A stretch of DNA of 64,000 nt, from positions 8,014,001 through 8,078,000 of the forward strand of contig NC_133526.1 in assembly GCF_048544455.1 (NCBI RefSeq), in the 5' to 3' direction. Both the position numbers and the translations under genes were made by a program. Numbering within the stretch: position 1 is the stretch's first letter; each line of letters opens with the position of its first letter. This document shows, one piece after another, positions 12,446-23,599 of this stretch. Source of the stretch: Silene latifolia. Its lineage: Eukaryota; Streptophyta; Magnoliopsida; Caryophyllales; Caryophyllaceae. The notes beneath the pieces were generated by a model. It was not told the DNA's origin. It searched no databases and saw only the letters and a program-made list of their open reading frames with translations.

Positions 12446-13968
12446 TGTAATACCCCGTATTTTATATAATCGTGTAAACGGATATTATTATATATATTAT
12501 TATTATGTATTTTATGTTACTATTATGTCGGGATAATAGTTGAGTCGAGTAATTGTTTGGTCGTATTAATATCGTAGGAGTGAGTTATTCGTAAGCTTGT
12601 CGAGACGGGTTTAACTGGACGAAGTCACGATAGTTAGTCCTTTTACCAACCACGCTGACCCATGACATTTACCCTTTTACCCGGGCACGATTACCCATGA
12701 CCCATTTACCATCTAACCTAAACTTTAACCCATCTACCCTAATTCTACACAACCTACTCCCTCAACCCGCCACCCTCCTTCTTCAACACCTTTCTCAACC
12801 TTCACACAAATCGAGAGAGGAGAGTGCGTGTGGGTGGTTGACGGCGCAAGCAAGGAAGACCCTACGGTGGTTGTCGACGTCGTGAGCGGCCCCGGTGGCG
12901 GTGGTGGCGGTAAGAAAGGTGAGTACAACCTCCCCTTCTGTTTTTGTTTTCCTGTCGGGCTTTTGGCGGCTGTTGCGTGTCCTAGGGAGGCGATGAGGGT
13001 GGTTGGTGTCGGGGTGTTGGTGATGGGTGGTTGGAGTCGCTCCTATTGGTGGTGGTTAGGCAGGTTTTGGGCGGTGGATTTGGCGGCAGGGGGTATTGTC
13101 GACAGGGGTAGTCAAAGGGGTTTGTGGGGTTGTTGTGCTCCCCGGTGATGTTGGTGACCGTGGTCAGACTCGCCTGCCTGAGTCGACCACGGTGGCGGGG
13201 GTCAGTAGGGTCCAGGGCAGATGGGGGACCACGGTGGCAGTGGCGGCAGCCACTGTTGGTGGCGGCATCCGGTCAGGGGTTGGGGAGTTGGGGGCCGGTT
13301 TGAAACGGGTTACAAAGCCTTGTTTCGAGTTCGTAATTTGAGTCGGGACGATAACCGCTGGGATAGTTGTAACGTGTTTATATTAGTGCATAAGTCGGGT
13401 TTAGTTATTTACAAAATAAAGTGTTAGTATGTTATTAGTGAACAAATTAGTTGTCGTCGCTAAATTACTTCTACTAATGTTTGATTCGCTTTATCGTATT
13501 GTTCGTTTAAACCTTTGATTATCGTTTTTGTTTAAGTTCCGAGTTATTTAAAATAAAATAATAATTAATAATAATTGATTAGTGGGACGGGTTTTAGTCG
13601 GTTTGTTAAAATGGAAAAGTTTCTATATCGGAAAGTTTCTATTTTTAGTAATTTCTATTTTGGGAACTGGAATAGTTAAGTAATTGGTTATCATTTCATT
13701 ATCTTTCGGAGGGCGAATTATTGTGGATTATCACCGAGCACCCGACTATTTGACTCGCAGATCGAGGTAGGGAAATACACTTGACTTACCGGTGTTGTTA
13801 AATTGTGTTGAGTTGTTGTGTTACATGTGACCGAGCTGTGATCGATGACTTGTGTGTGGTTGTAATTTGTGTTATGATTCATACACTGGAGTGTGGTTGA
13901 CTGAACTGTTCGGGTTGATTATGTTATTTCGTTATTTTGATAGCTGGCATGATTTCATTCATTGATAT
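12446..13968 (+). repeat. 3' LTR of the LARD-like element, left part
   Basis: It matches the 5' LTR from its first base to the GATAT at 13964-13968, where the inner element interrupts it. The match resumes at 22955. Confidence 0.87.
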
Positions 13969-14566
13969 TGATGGGGCATATTCTGCACCGCTGACCAAGT
14001 CAACACACCGAGCAAGGTCAAAGATATCCACAAAGAAGTCAACGACTTAGATAGCCTAGCCGATGCATCCCATCGCTGCCACTGGTCTCGGCGTGACAAC
14101 CTGCCAATGGGACACACATCCGCGTACTCATATCCAAGACCCTCGGCGGCGAGTCAACATTGTCCGCCGGCTGCCGCCATAGGTCCCTCGGCCGAGGGGT
14201 AGATCGATCTTTCCACCGCTAGCCACTTGGCCACTTGGCCACTACGTGACAAAAGGTGAAAGTCTATAAATACTCCTCAACCTTCATTGAGGAAAGGATC
14301 TCACAATTATAACCTAAATACACTATTCATCCTGTAATATCTCCCTTATCTCTCTACAATACGCATCTAGCCAAGTAACACAACTTAATCCTTTAAGTTT
14401 ACCGACTTGAGCGTCGGAGTGAGTACGCTTGCACACAAACCAAGCCCTCGCCTGCTCATTGTTGCGGGAGAGGCCGAGTGGGATGATAGGAGCAAGAAGG
14501 ATTCACCAAGACATTATTCTACAAGCCACGGGTGGTAACTAATCACTCTGGAATTACACCCGAACA
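13969..14566 (+). repeat. 5' LTR of the Tat-type element
   Basis: It begins TGATGGGGCATATTCT and ends CACCCGAACA. CTATAAATAC near 14262 is a plausible TATA box. It matches 22341-22949 apart from scattered short gaps. Confidence 0.87.
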
Positions 14567-14600
14567 ATTGGCGCCTGCCTCGTGGGGAGAGACACTAGAA
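14567..14600 (+). other. Primer binding site region
   Basis: ATTGGCGCCTGCCTCGTGGG directly follows the LTR. TTGGCGCC is the usual start of primer sites in Tat/Athila-type elements. The tRNA used was not determined. Confidence 0.65.
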
Positions 14601-14849
14601 GCTAGTCACATTCATTCCCAAACAAAAAAAAAAACAAAAAACCCACCCAAAAAGCTAAGAAAATGTCGAAACAAAGAAGAGGTGTTCGAATCGACGAGCC
14701 CCTCCACCCGTGATGATACCTTCAATAATTGAGTCGAGCGGCCCTCCACCTACGGAGTAATCCAACCGGAGTTCGGGATGCCGATAATACCAGATACGCC
14801 ACCGCTACCAACCAGTCACCATCATGGGACATGTGGTTGACATAGCAAA

Positions 14850-16970
14850 CCGAAAATGGTCCTGGACCTAATTAGCAATGCGTCCTCACACACCGTCACA
14901 CCGACAAGAGCGGCGGAAACCACCCAGGAGACCAGGGCCCAAAACGTGACTCCGAGAAATCTGAACGGAGCACTAGGAGAAGTTGACCCAGTCAAGACGC
15001 CGGGGGAGCCCAAAGTGGGCGCGGTAGACCTAAGTCCTTCCCGCACTCGCGGAAGGACAGCGTCCCCGCCACACGAACGAGGCATACCCCAAAGGAGCGA
15101 GGAGTCCGACTCGGAGTTGGAGAAGGAGTCATAGTCGAAGAAGGAGCCCCTCCCGCTACGAGGGGAGAAGCCCGGATAGGGATGCGAGGAGCCGATCGCC
15201 ACGTGTCATTCAACACGTGGTCGCAACCCCTCAACGCCTACGTCCTAGAAGTCCCTGCCAAACAAGCTAACCGCCACCCCTATCATACAAGGGGGATAGC
15301 GATCCACCACCACGCCGAGGCTTTCGAGTCTTACATGTCGGTATGGGAGCAGCCCGACGAGGTCCGTGCCGAATTTTCCCAACAACTCGCATGGAATGGC
15401 TCGGAGCCGGTACAAAGGGCTTCCCGATGGCTCGGTGTACTACTACGCCGACCAAGGGCGCTTTCCTAACCCAAAGACTCTGCAATAAGAGAAGGGCCGT
15501 AGAGACCTCCGACCTCCTAACTATCGACGGAGGGGGCGAGTCTCTCCGGAGCTACGTGAAGAGGTTTGATGGAAAGGTCCAGCAGATTCGAGAAATTAAT
15601 CCCGAGCCGGCGGCCTTCGCGCGATGAAGGGCCTCCCGAGGGAGCCTTAAAAACGAGCTCATCAAGAGCGGAGGCCTAGGCCGGGACGCCGCCGGAAGCC
15701 GGCCGACCAGTGCCATCAAGGTAGAAGACTATCACAAGACTGGGTAGATCCCGGCGAAGCCGAGCACTCGGGAAAAGAGGAGTCACCGGCAGGACAGCCA
15801 GGACGAAGAACGCCGCGACAACAACGGTTCGCGGTCCGATGGAAAACGCCGTGAGAATAACAGATCACGGTCGGACAGATCCGACCGGAGGCAAGACTCG
15901 GTGGGCGCCGGGTGGAATTCGGGAACGTACCACCGCAGGCGGTATAGTGAAAAAACCCCCTCGTCGTATCGCCCGCCGAGGTCTTCGCCCGAGCAAAAAC
16001 GAGGGCCGGAAGTGGGAGAGACCCCCAAGCCAAAAAGTGACGGTGACACGAGCCAAGATCGTGAGTACCACGGCCACACCGCCATTTAACCAACGATCGC
16101 CGCCATCCAAGAATGCCATGAGGAACCGATCCTAAGGGAAGCCTCGGCAAGTACGTCGCAAAAGGCCAAAAGACTGACGCCGGCAGTTCAGATAAAAAGT
16201 CCGTTTTCGAACGGATAGGAGTGATTCACGTTGTCATCGGGGGCAACGAGAACGGGGGGTCCGCTCATGGGCACAAACGACACCTAAACGAGCTATATCA
16301 GGCCATCAACTTTGTGCCCAACTCAGGGATCCCCTCTGCAAGCATCCCCGACATGACTATTGGAAGAAAGGACTACGAAGGGGTCATCGCCCCTCACAAA
16401 TGACCCGCTCGTAGTCAATTTAGATATATCCACCACCTGGTCAAGAGGTGCCTGATTGACACAGCGCATACACGAACATCATGTTTAGAGAATGCTTCCT
16501 CGGCCTCGGCCAAGATCAAAGACTTAAGCCCCGCACCAACCCGCTATACACTTTTCCGGGCCTACCGTACCACCGGGGTCAATTAGGCTCCCGGTGAGAT
16601 TCGGCGAAAAGACGCGCCCAAGAACGCCCTAGCCGAGTTTGTGGTCATCGACGGCTCGTCCGCATACAACGTCCTCATAGGCCGGGTCACCCTAAGCGAG
16701 GCCGACGCAGTGATGTCCATCCGGCCCTAACACCGATGTACGTCTCGGACCGGGGGGAAGCGCATAAGCTCGTCTCCAAAGACGAGAAGGATGAGGTGAT
16801 CAACGCCCGTATAGCTGCCCGAGGATGCAACATGCAAATCCCTCAAAGAGGCGAGAAAGTCCGAAAAGGGAAGAGTCCGTCCTCAGCAAGAGAGGACGAC
16901 CAAATGGATACAACTAGGGGCCGACGAGGAAGTGCGCCCGTAATGAGCCGTAGGGCATCGGTAATCTCGT
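14850..16970 (+). pseudogene. Gag and protease-like remnant of the Tat-type element
   Basis: Translated segments include a gag-like block around 15490-15630 (ESLRSYVKRF, characteristic of Tat gag) and a retropepsin-flank-like block near 16625-16700 (FVVIDGSSAYNVLIGR). The region is a fossil, broken in many places, and is not followed by a polymerase. Assignment rests on motif memory only. Confidence 0.6.
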
Positions 16971-17083
16971 AAGAATTTATGTAGCCGCGGAGGTGTCCAA
17001 AATATCTGTGGACACCCCAACGCATGTTTTCACCTAATGAGAAACCATCAAGCCTTCGATCAAAGCGAAATTTTCCCATCGCT

Positions 17084-18697
17084 TATCTATCAAGATACCG
17101 ACGCCGCTCACACACTGTCATACCGACAAGAGCGGCAAGTTGCGAAGACATTAGCGCTGTCGCAGCCACCCCAAGTAGTAGACGCCACTGCTAGCCACCC
17201 CAAGAGGTAGACTCCGTCGCAGCTCCTCCAAGTGGTAGACGCCACGTAACACGCTATCAAGAAATGACGCCGGCCACATCGTCATACCGACAAGAGCGGC
17301 AATGTTGCGAAGAACTACAAAGCTGTCGTTAGCACCCCAAGTAGTAGACGCCACGGCAAATACCCCAAGAGGTAGACGCCGTCGCAGCTCACTCCAAGTG
17401 GTAGACGCCACGTAACACGCTATCAAGAAATGACGCCGCTCACACTGTCATACCGACAAGAGCTAGCTTGCGAAGAACTACAAACCGCTGCCGCAGCCAC
17501 CCCAAGTAGTAGACGCCACTAGCAGCACCCCAAGAGGTAGACGCCGTCGCAGCCACTCCAAGTGGTAGACGCCACGTAACACGCTATCAAGATACCGACG
17601 CCGCTCACACCGTCATACCGACAAGAGCGGCAGTTGCCGAAGACATTAGCGCTGCCGCACCCCCCAAGTAGTAGACGCCACTAGCCAGCCACCCCAAGAG
17701 GTAGACGCCGTCGCAGCCACTCCAAGTGGTAGACGCCACGTAACACGCTATCAAGATACCGACGCCGCCACACCGTTATACCGACAAGAGCGGAGTGTTG
17801 CGAAGATATTAGCGCTGTCGCAGCCACCCCAAGTAGTAGACGCCACTACAGTCACCCCAAGAGGTAGACTCCGTCGCGCACTACCCAAGTGGTAGACGCC
17901 ACGTAACACGCTATCAAGAAACAGACGCCGCCACACCGTCATACCGACAAGAGCGGCAGCCGTTGCGAAGAACTACAAGGGCCGTCCGCAGCCACCCTTA
18001 AGTAGTAGACGCCACTAGCCACCCCAAGAGGTAGACGCCGTCGCAGCTACCCAAGTGGTAGACGCCACGTAACACGCTATCAAGATACCGACGCCGGCCA
18101 CACCGTCATACCGACAAGAGCGGCAGCCGTTGCGAAGACATTAGCGCCGTCGCAGCTCACCCCAAGTAGTAGACGCCACTAGCCACCCCAAGAGGTAGAC
18201 GCCGTCGCAGCCACTCCAAGTGGTAGACGCCACGTAACACGCTATCAAGATACCGACGCGCTCACACCGTCATACCGACAAGAGCGGCAGCTGTATGAAG
18301 ACATTAGCGCCGTCGCAGCACCCCAAGTAGTAGACGCCACTAGCCACCCCAAGAGGTAGACTCCGTCGCAAATACTCCAAGTGGTAGACGCCACGTAACA
18401 CGCTATCAAGATACCGACGCCGCCACACCTTTGTCATACCGACAAGAGCGGCAATGTTGCGAAGACATTAGCACCGTCGCAGCCACCCCAAGTAGTAGAC
18501 GCCACTACAGCCACCCCAAGAGGTAGACTCCGTCGCAGTCACTCCAAGTGGTAGACGCCACGTAACACGCTATCAAGAAATGACGCCGGCTCACACTGTC
18601 ATACCGACAAGAGCGGCATCGTTGCGAAGAACTACAAGGCCCATCCTCCAAGTGGTAGACGCCACGTAACACGCTATTAAGAACCAACGCCGCTTCC
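17084..18697 (+). repeat. Tandem array of ten ~160-166 bp units inside the Tat-type element
   Basis: The phrase CATACCGACAAGAGC recurs at about 17119, 17283, 17449, 17614, 17777 (one base changed), 17940, 18107, 18270, 18436 and 18600. A truncated last unit ends near 18697. Each unit holds three shorter related copies of CCCAAGTRGTAGACGCC, followed by ACGTAACACGCTATCAAGA. Units are very similar and differ mainly by short indels. The array starts after the gag/protease remnant and ends before the antisense remnant. Confidence 0.9.
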
Positions 18698-18989
18698 CGG
18701 CCAATCCAACAAGAGCCATCGCACATTACACTCGCAAAAACATTCAAAGTGTCGTGGAAGCGTTGAAACACAACAGATACGTATTAAAAACGGCCCGCCA
18801 AGCCGAGGCGAAAAACAAGAAGGGCGCTCAATTAAGAATACAGAAGACAACTCGATAGAGATGAGATAAAGACCACGGCCAAAGCGCAGCGAAAGAAACG
18901 AATTATTATTAGAAGATAAGTTACAAGATTTACAAGTGAGAAGAATACAGACGACGCTGTCCCCGGGATAATCCGAGACACAACCTACT

Positions 18990-21650
18990 AAAAGTTGTAC
19001 AAAAAGCAAAGGCTACGCTTATACCAAGAGATAGCGGGAAGGAAGAGCCGAGTAATTGGCCCACGGACAAATGAAACTCGATCACCAGAACTTGTTCTCA
19101 TCAAGCAAAGACATGTTAGTGAGGAGTCAAACAGACTGTGTGAACTTGCTCTCTTAGGCTCGTCGCCCGCCATCGCATGTCGGCGGCCGTCTTCCCCAAA
19201 GAGGCAACCCAAAGAAGCTTCTCTAGCAGCGGCCTCGGCCTTGGCCTCGATCCTCACCGCCTCATCCTTTCGGCCTCCTCCTTAGCCACTCTAGCCCTCA
19301 AAGAAGAGCCGCTTTCTCCGCGCCGCCTCCCCCATCTTCGCCTTCGCCGCCTCTTTGCCGCCTCCACCGCGGCTTTCTCCTTAGCCGCGACTCTGTCATC
19401 AAGCGAAGACGTCGAACCTGTCCCACGGGAAGGAGCCATCAAGAGGGAAAAGCTCCCCGATAACTTCCCCGGCAAAGATCTTCGGCCAAGTCCCTAACTC
19501 GGCGCACGTTTGGGGAGCATGACGGTTTGGAGCATATCGACGTCCGCCTCCTTTTGCTTGATGATGGCCTCTTTGCCACGAATCACTCGGCTGGGCCTTA
19601 AACATGCCCCCTGTATTGATCCTTCTGCCGAGACAGAGGTCGACGCTTCGAGCAAGGCAACATTCCTCCAAAGCCTTCGCGCCTTCGGTTGCTGCAGCCT
19701 CGGCCTTAGCTCTCTCGAAGGACCTCCTTTTCGGCGTCCTCCCTGGAGCTTTCGCTCACCCAAGAGCGCCTTCTCAAAGATCTCCCCCGAGCTTCGCTCA
19801 TTATGGAGACTCGCCTTCGCCGACGCAGCCCACCGCTTAGTGGCATTACACTCGGAAACAAATCGAGCAATGACCCTCTCCCCGCTCCTTGAGGCGAGCC
19901 CCGTAGCCACGTTCCACCTCGCCACTCCCCGATCGCTTTGTGCCTTCCTCTATAAGTCGGGAGACGGAAGCCTTCCTGGGGGGAGGAACTAGCGGTGGTA
20001 TTTTTGGCCACCGACTGCAGGGCCGGAGAAGAAACCTTCCGGGATGAAGAAGTGACGGTGGCGCCCGATCGCGAGCTCGCGCAGAGAGAGCCCACCGCCC
20101 GCCGCCCAACGTGAGCGATGGCCGATCACGGGCCGATCCGCGAAAATTCAATTAAAGCATCGGTATCAACCGACTTATCGTGAACACCTAATGGCACGGC
20201 TAAGTTTAAACCACGGGATAGACGGATACCATGTCCGGCCTTCTTGGCGGAGAAGGCACTTCCTTGCCGCCAGGCGAGGCCGTCCTTTTCCTCCTACGAT
20301 AAGGGAGATCCTCTCCGCATCGTGAGTCCCCCTCATCGAATATCAACAATCTCCACCTTCTTAGGGGAGAGGACGGGAGTTGAAACCGGTTTCGACGCCG
20401 TCTTCCGCGTCCGACGCACTACGCCGCTAATCACCCGGCTCGCGCCTCCTCCTTGCTCAAGCCCTTCACCATTGCCCATGAGGTCATTCGGCGACGTCCC
20501 CGCGATCATGGGCCGAGCCTTGGGATGCAAGTTAGCAACGGTTTTGTCTTTATGCACCCCATTCTCCGAAGAAGATCCTCGATAGGTCCGGTCCGAAGTG
20601 GTCTCGCAAAGAAACAAAGAATCAAGAAGAGGAAATAAATCGAAGTCCGAGAAAACAGAGCATTGAGAGCGGTGACGGGCCTCACACCGACCCCACTCAC
20701 CCCGCGCCAGGGGCCGGTATGAGGCCGACGTAGCAAAGTGGCTCATCCCGGAGAATGATCTCAAGGCGTCGGGGAATCCATCTTTTCGGCACCCCACTCT
20801 TGTCCACCTCGAAGAGCCTCATCGCCAACCTCTCATCCTCCTTCGGATGGACCCCCGCCGGCATCCATTTTCGATGTTTCCGGTGACCCATCCGTCATGC
20901 TCCGCCCTAGTCTCACACCGCAAATTAACCTGGTCTTTGGAAGGAGCGGGCGCGGATAGTCGTCCTGGCACTTAACGTACACCCACCGACCCCGCCACCT
21001 TGCAAGAAGAGAGCTTGTCAACAGAGACGTAACCTTGCTCCGTTTGCACGCCGTACCATCCGACACGGCCGAAATTGATGGTTTCGATAATGAAGTCGAC
21101 GGAATAAATTCACCGTCGAGCCTCTCCCTTGAAGAGACAAAGCCGCACGAAACCGATTATGGTTCTCATGGCCAACGGGTGCAGTTGGGCAACGGCAACG
21201 TTCATGGCCTTAATTATGGCCATAACATACCCATTCAGGGGAAACCGGAGACCATACTCCAAATGCCGCATGTACACACCGGTGTGGCCTGGCGGAGGAC
21301 AACAGACGGATCGACCCTCCCCTCCCTGGATGACAATTTCGTATCCACTACCGAAGAAAAAATGGCCCTCGAAAAGTTTCTCACCAGAACAACCGGCAAG
21401 CTTATGGGACCAAACACGGTCAAGGCGAACCTTACAGCGCCACCGTGATCCATGACGTCTCGCCTCTCATTAGGACGAGGCCTTTCCTCCTCCTCACCAA
21501 AATCATCACCAAAATCACCACAAGAATCTTCATCCTCCCATTCCTCCGAATCGAGGATCAACCTCCGGAGAAGGAGACCTAGGACCCTCCGACACAGGCC
21601 CACTAGGTCCAAAGATCGGCGAAAGACATGTTCACAACAAATTACTAGCA
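18990..21650 (-). pseudogene. Antisense gene remnant of the Tat-type element (Transposase_28-like)
   Basis: The minus strand over this stretch has coding character in several open pieces. Toward its 5' end (about 21330-20900) are blocks such as WSMVSGFP and RWRGRWVYVKCQDD. They resemble the plant 'putative gypsy type transposon' domain (Pfam Transposase_28). The 3' half (about 20100-19000) is rich in Ala, Glu, Lys and Arg, in coiled-coil style. Antisense genes of this kind are known in Tat elements. It is broken in several places. The function is unknown even in intact relatives. Confidence 0.55.
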
Positions 21651-22340
21651 AAGAAAAGAAAAATTCGTTTGTTTACCTTCAAAGGAAAAAGTGCTAGCCG
21701 GATCAAAAACTCTGAAGATTGGAAGAAAAAAGAAGCCCTTCAGTTGAGCAAGATGAAATTTTGAAGAAAATTTGAGAAAATGAAATTAGTGACCAAAATC
21801 ACGAAAACCGCCTATTTATAGGGAAAAAGCCCATAATAAAGGGCCAATCGAGCACGACCCATGAAGCAACAAACCAATCAACGAGCAAACACGTGTCGAG
21901 CATGCAACCACGGAATGTCAATCGTCGCAACGCTTAAACGTCAATCAATGCAACAGTGACCAAGCGTCTTCAACACGCCCGTTCACATCCCTTCAACTAT
22001 TCATCTTCCTCAACAAATTCCTAGGTATCCGGTCTCCGCCGCCACCGATCAACCAAGCTAGGAAGCACGGCGGGGGCAATCAAAATCAACCGACTCTCGG
22101 CCTTTGGTCACGGCCGGCGTCATATTCTTTTCCACATCGAGTGCCCTTTACGCATCCATGTGGAGGGGGGATATGGTATACGGCACGGCCTAGGATATGG
22201 TATACGGCACGGCCTAGCAAGAGCCACGCCGATGCACAAGAAGAAGCCGATGCAAAAAATTTCTAAAAATTACTTGTGCAGAATACATGCTCAACGTACA
22301 TCGGAGCCCATACCACGGCATAGACTACGCCGGGGCAAAT

Positions 22341-22949
22341 TGATGGGGCATATTCTCGCACCGCCGACCAAGTCAACACACCGAGCAAGGTCAAAGATAT
22401 CCACAAAGAAGTCAACGACTTAGATAGCCTAGCCGATGCATCCCATCGGCTCGCACTGGGTCTCGGCGTGACAACCCGCTTTGCACGGTACACACATCCG
22501 CGTACTCATATCCAAGACCCCTCGGCGGCGAGTCAACATTGTCCGCCGGCCTGCCATAGGTCCCTCGGCGAGGGGTAGATCGATCTTTTCCACCGCTAGC
22601 CACTTGGCCACTTGGCCACTACGTGACAAAAGGTGAAAGTCTATAAATACTCCTCAACCTTCATCGAGGAAAGGATCTCACAATTATAACCTAAATACAC
22701 TATTCATCCTGTAATATCTCCCTTATCTCTCTACAATACGCATCTAGCCAAGTAACACAGCTTAATCCTTTAAGTTTACCGACTTGAGCGTCGGAGTGAG
22801 TACGCTTGGCACACGCCAAGCCCTCGATTCGTTCATTGTTGCGGGAGAGGCCGAGTGGGATGATAGGAGCAAGAAGGATTCAGCTCAAGACATTATTCTA
22901 CAAGCCACGGGTGGTAACTAATCACTGCTCTGGAATTACACCCGGAACA
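22341..22949 (+). repeat. 3' LTR of the Tat-type element
   Basis: It begins TGATGGGGCATATTCTC and ends CACCCGGAACA. It is followed by the target duplication GATAT. Confidence 0.87.
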
Positions 22950-22954
22950 GATAT

Positions 22955-23594
22955 ACATATCATGTTGCATTGATTACTGTGGAGCATTGCATATGCATTG
23001 GAGTTGGAGGATGGTGTGGTGGTGACGATGATGAGATATGATGTGATGTTGTGATAAGGCCCAGTGCGGTTTTGCAGGACTTGCCCTGGTGTCCTCCGCT
23101 GCGAGCGGCGGATCGACTACGGTCGATATATATAGTCTACCGGGGATCGGTATGGTGTGGGCGTGCGGGGTTGTGTGTGATGAGTTGAGATGGAGATGGA
23201 GGTGACGGAGTATCATGCATATCATATTTACTTGTTTTATTGTTTTCCTACTCAACCTCGTGGTTGACCACCGTGTATTCGTGAACACCGTGATGAACCG
23301 TTTTATGGGGAGCGGACTTGACGGGTTTATGAGATAGGACGGAGCCGGATGGGCGTGAGACATCGGATCGGATGACCTAGTGGCTAGTTCATCATCTAGA
23401 AGACTTCACCTTTATTTACGTCAGTTCTTGTAATTTAATTTAGAAGGAGAATTTGTAATAGTTAAGTTAAAATGTTAAATAAATTGCCTTGGAGTTTAAT
23501 TTGTTATTCACTACCTCGGGAAACCGAGATGGTAACAGTTCGGTTTATTAGGGAATGTCTTGCCAAAGGCTCCTTCATAACCCGGGGTGTTACA
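22955..23594 (+). repeat. 3' LTR of the LARD-like element, right part
   Basis: It continues the LTR interrupted at 13968 (ACATATCATGTTGCATTG) and ends GGGGTGTTACA. It is followed by the outer duplication CAAAC. Confidence 0.87.
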
Positions 23595-23599
23595 CAAAC

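Larger units (their letters stand above)
13969..22949 (+). mobile_element. Non-autonomous Tat-type Ty3/Gypsy element nested in the LTR
   Basis: The LTRs are about 600 bp (13969-14566 and 22341-22949), and the duplication GATAT flanks the element at 13964-13968 and 22950-22954. Parts in order: primer site region after the left LTR, gag/protease-like remnant (about 14850-16970), tandem array (17084-18697), antisense coding remnant (18990-21650), and purine-rich CGGGGCAAAT before the right LTR. No reverse transcriptase, RNase H or integrase motif was found, so it looks non-autonomous, and its coding parts are broken in many places. An antisense gene and internal tandem repeats are known in Tat elements. 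The plan recalls Retand of Silene, from memory. It is younger than the LTR it split. Confidence 0.82.
6414..23594 (+). mobile_element. Long-LTR non-coding Ty3/Gypsy-type retroelement (LARD-like), split by a nested element
   Basis: The element runs from TGTAATACCCCG to GGGGTGTTACA with the target duplication CAAAC at 6409-6413 and 23595-23599. Its LTRs are about 2.16 kb, it has a Met-initiator-type primer site (8576-8587) and a polypurine tract (12433-12444), and its 3.9-kb interior has no recognisable gag or pol. Long LTRs with a non-coding interior define LARD-type non-autonomous elements. The hairpin GAACTTCGGGACGAAGTTC and G-run before the right LTR recall Tekay/Del chromoviruses, which may supply the machinery (inference). 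The right LTR was later hit by the Tat-type element at 13969-22949. The two LTRs are nearly identical by eye, so the insertion looks young. Confidence 0.85.

Noticed and set aside
17084-18697. Regular repeats resembling a CRISPR array
   Set aside because: Whole ~160-166 bp units repeat without unique spacers, in a plant retrotransposon. It is an ordinary tandem array.
22974-23363. Minus-strand frame rich in His
   Set aside because: It lies fully within the LARD-like LTR and has no domain.
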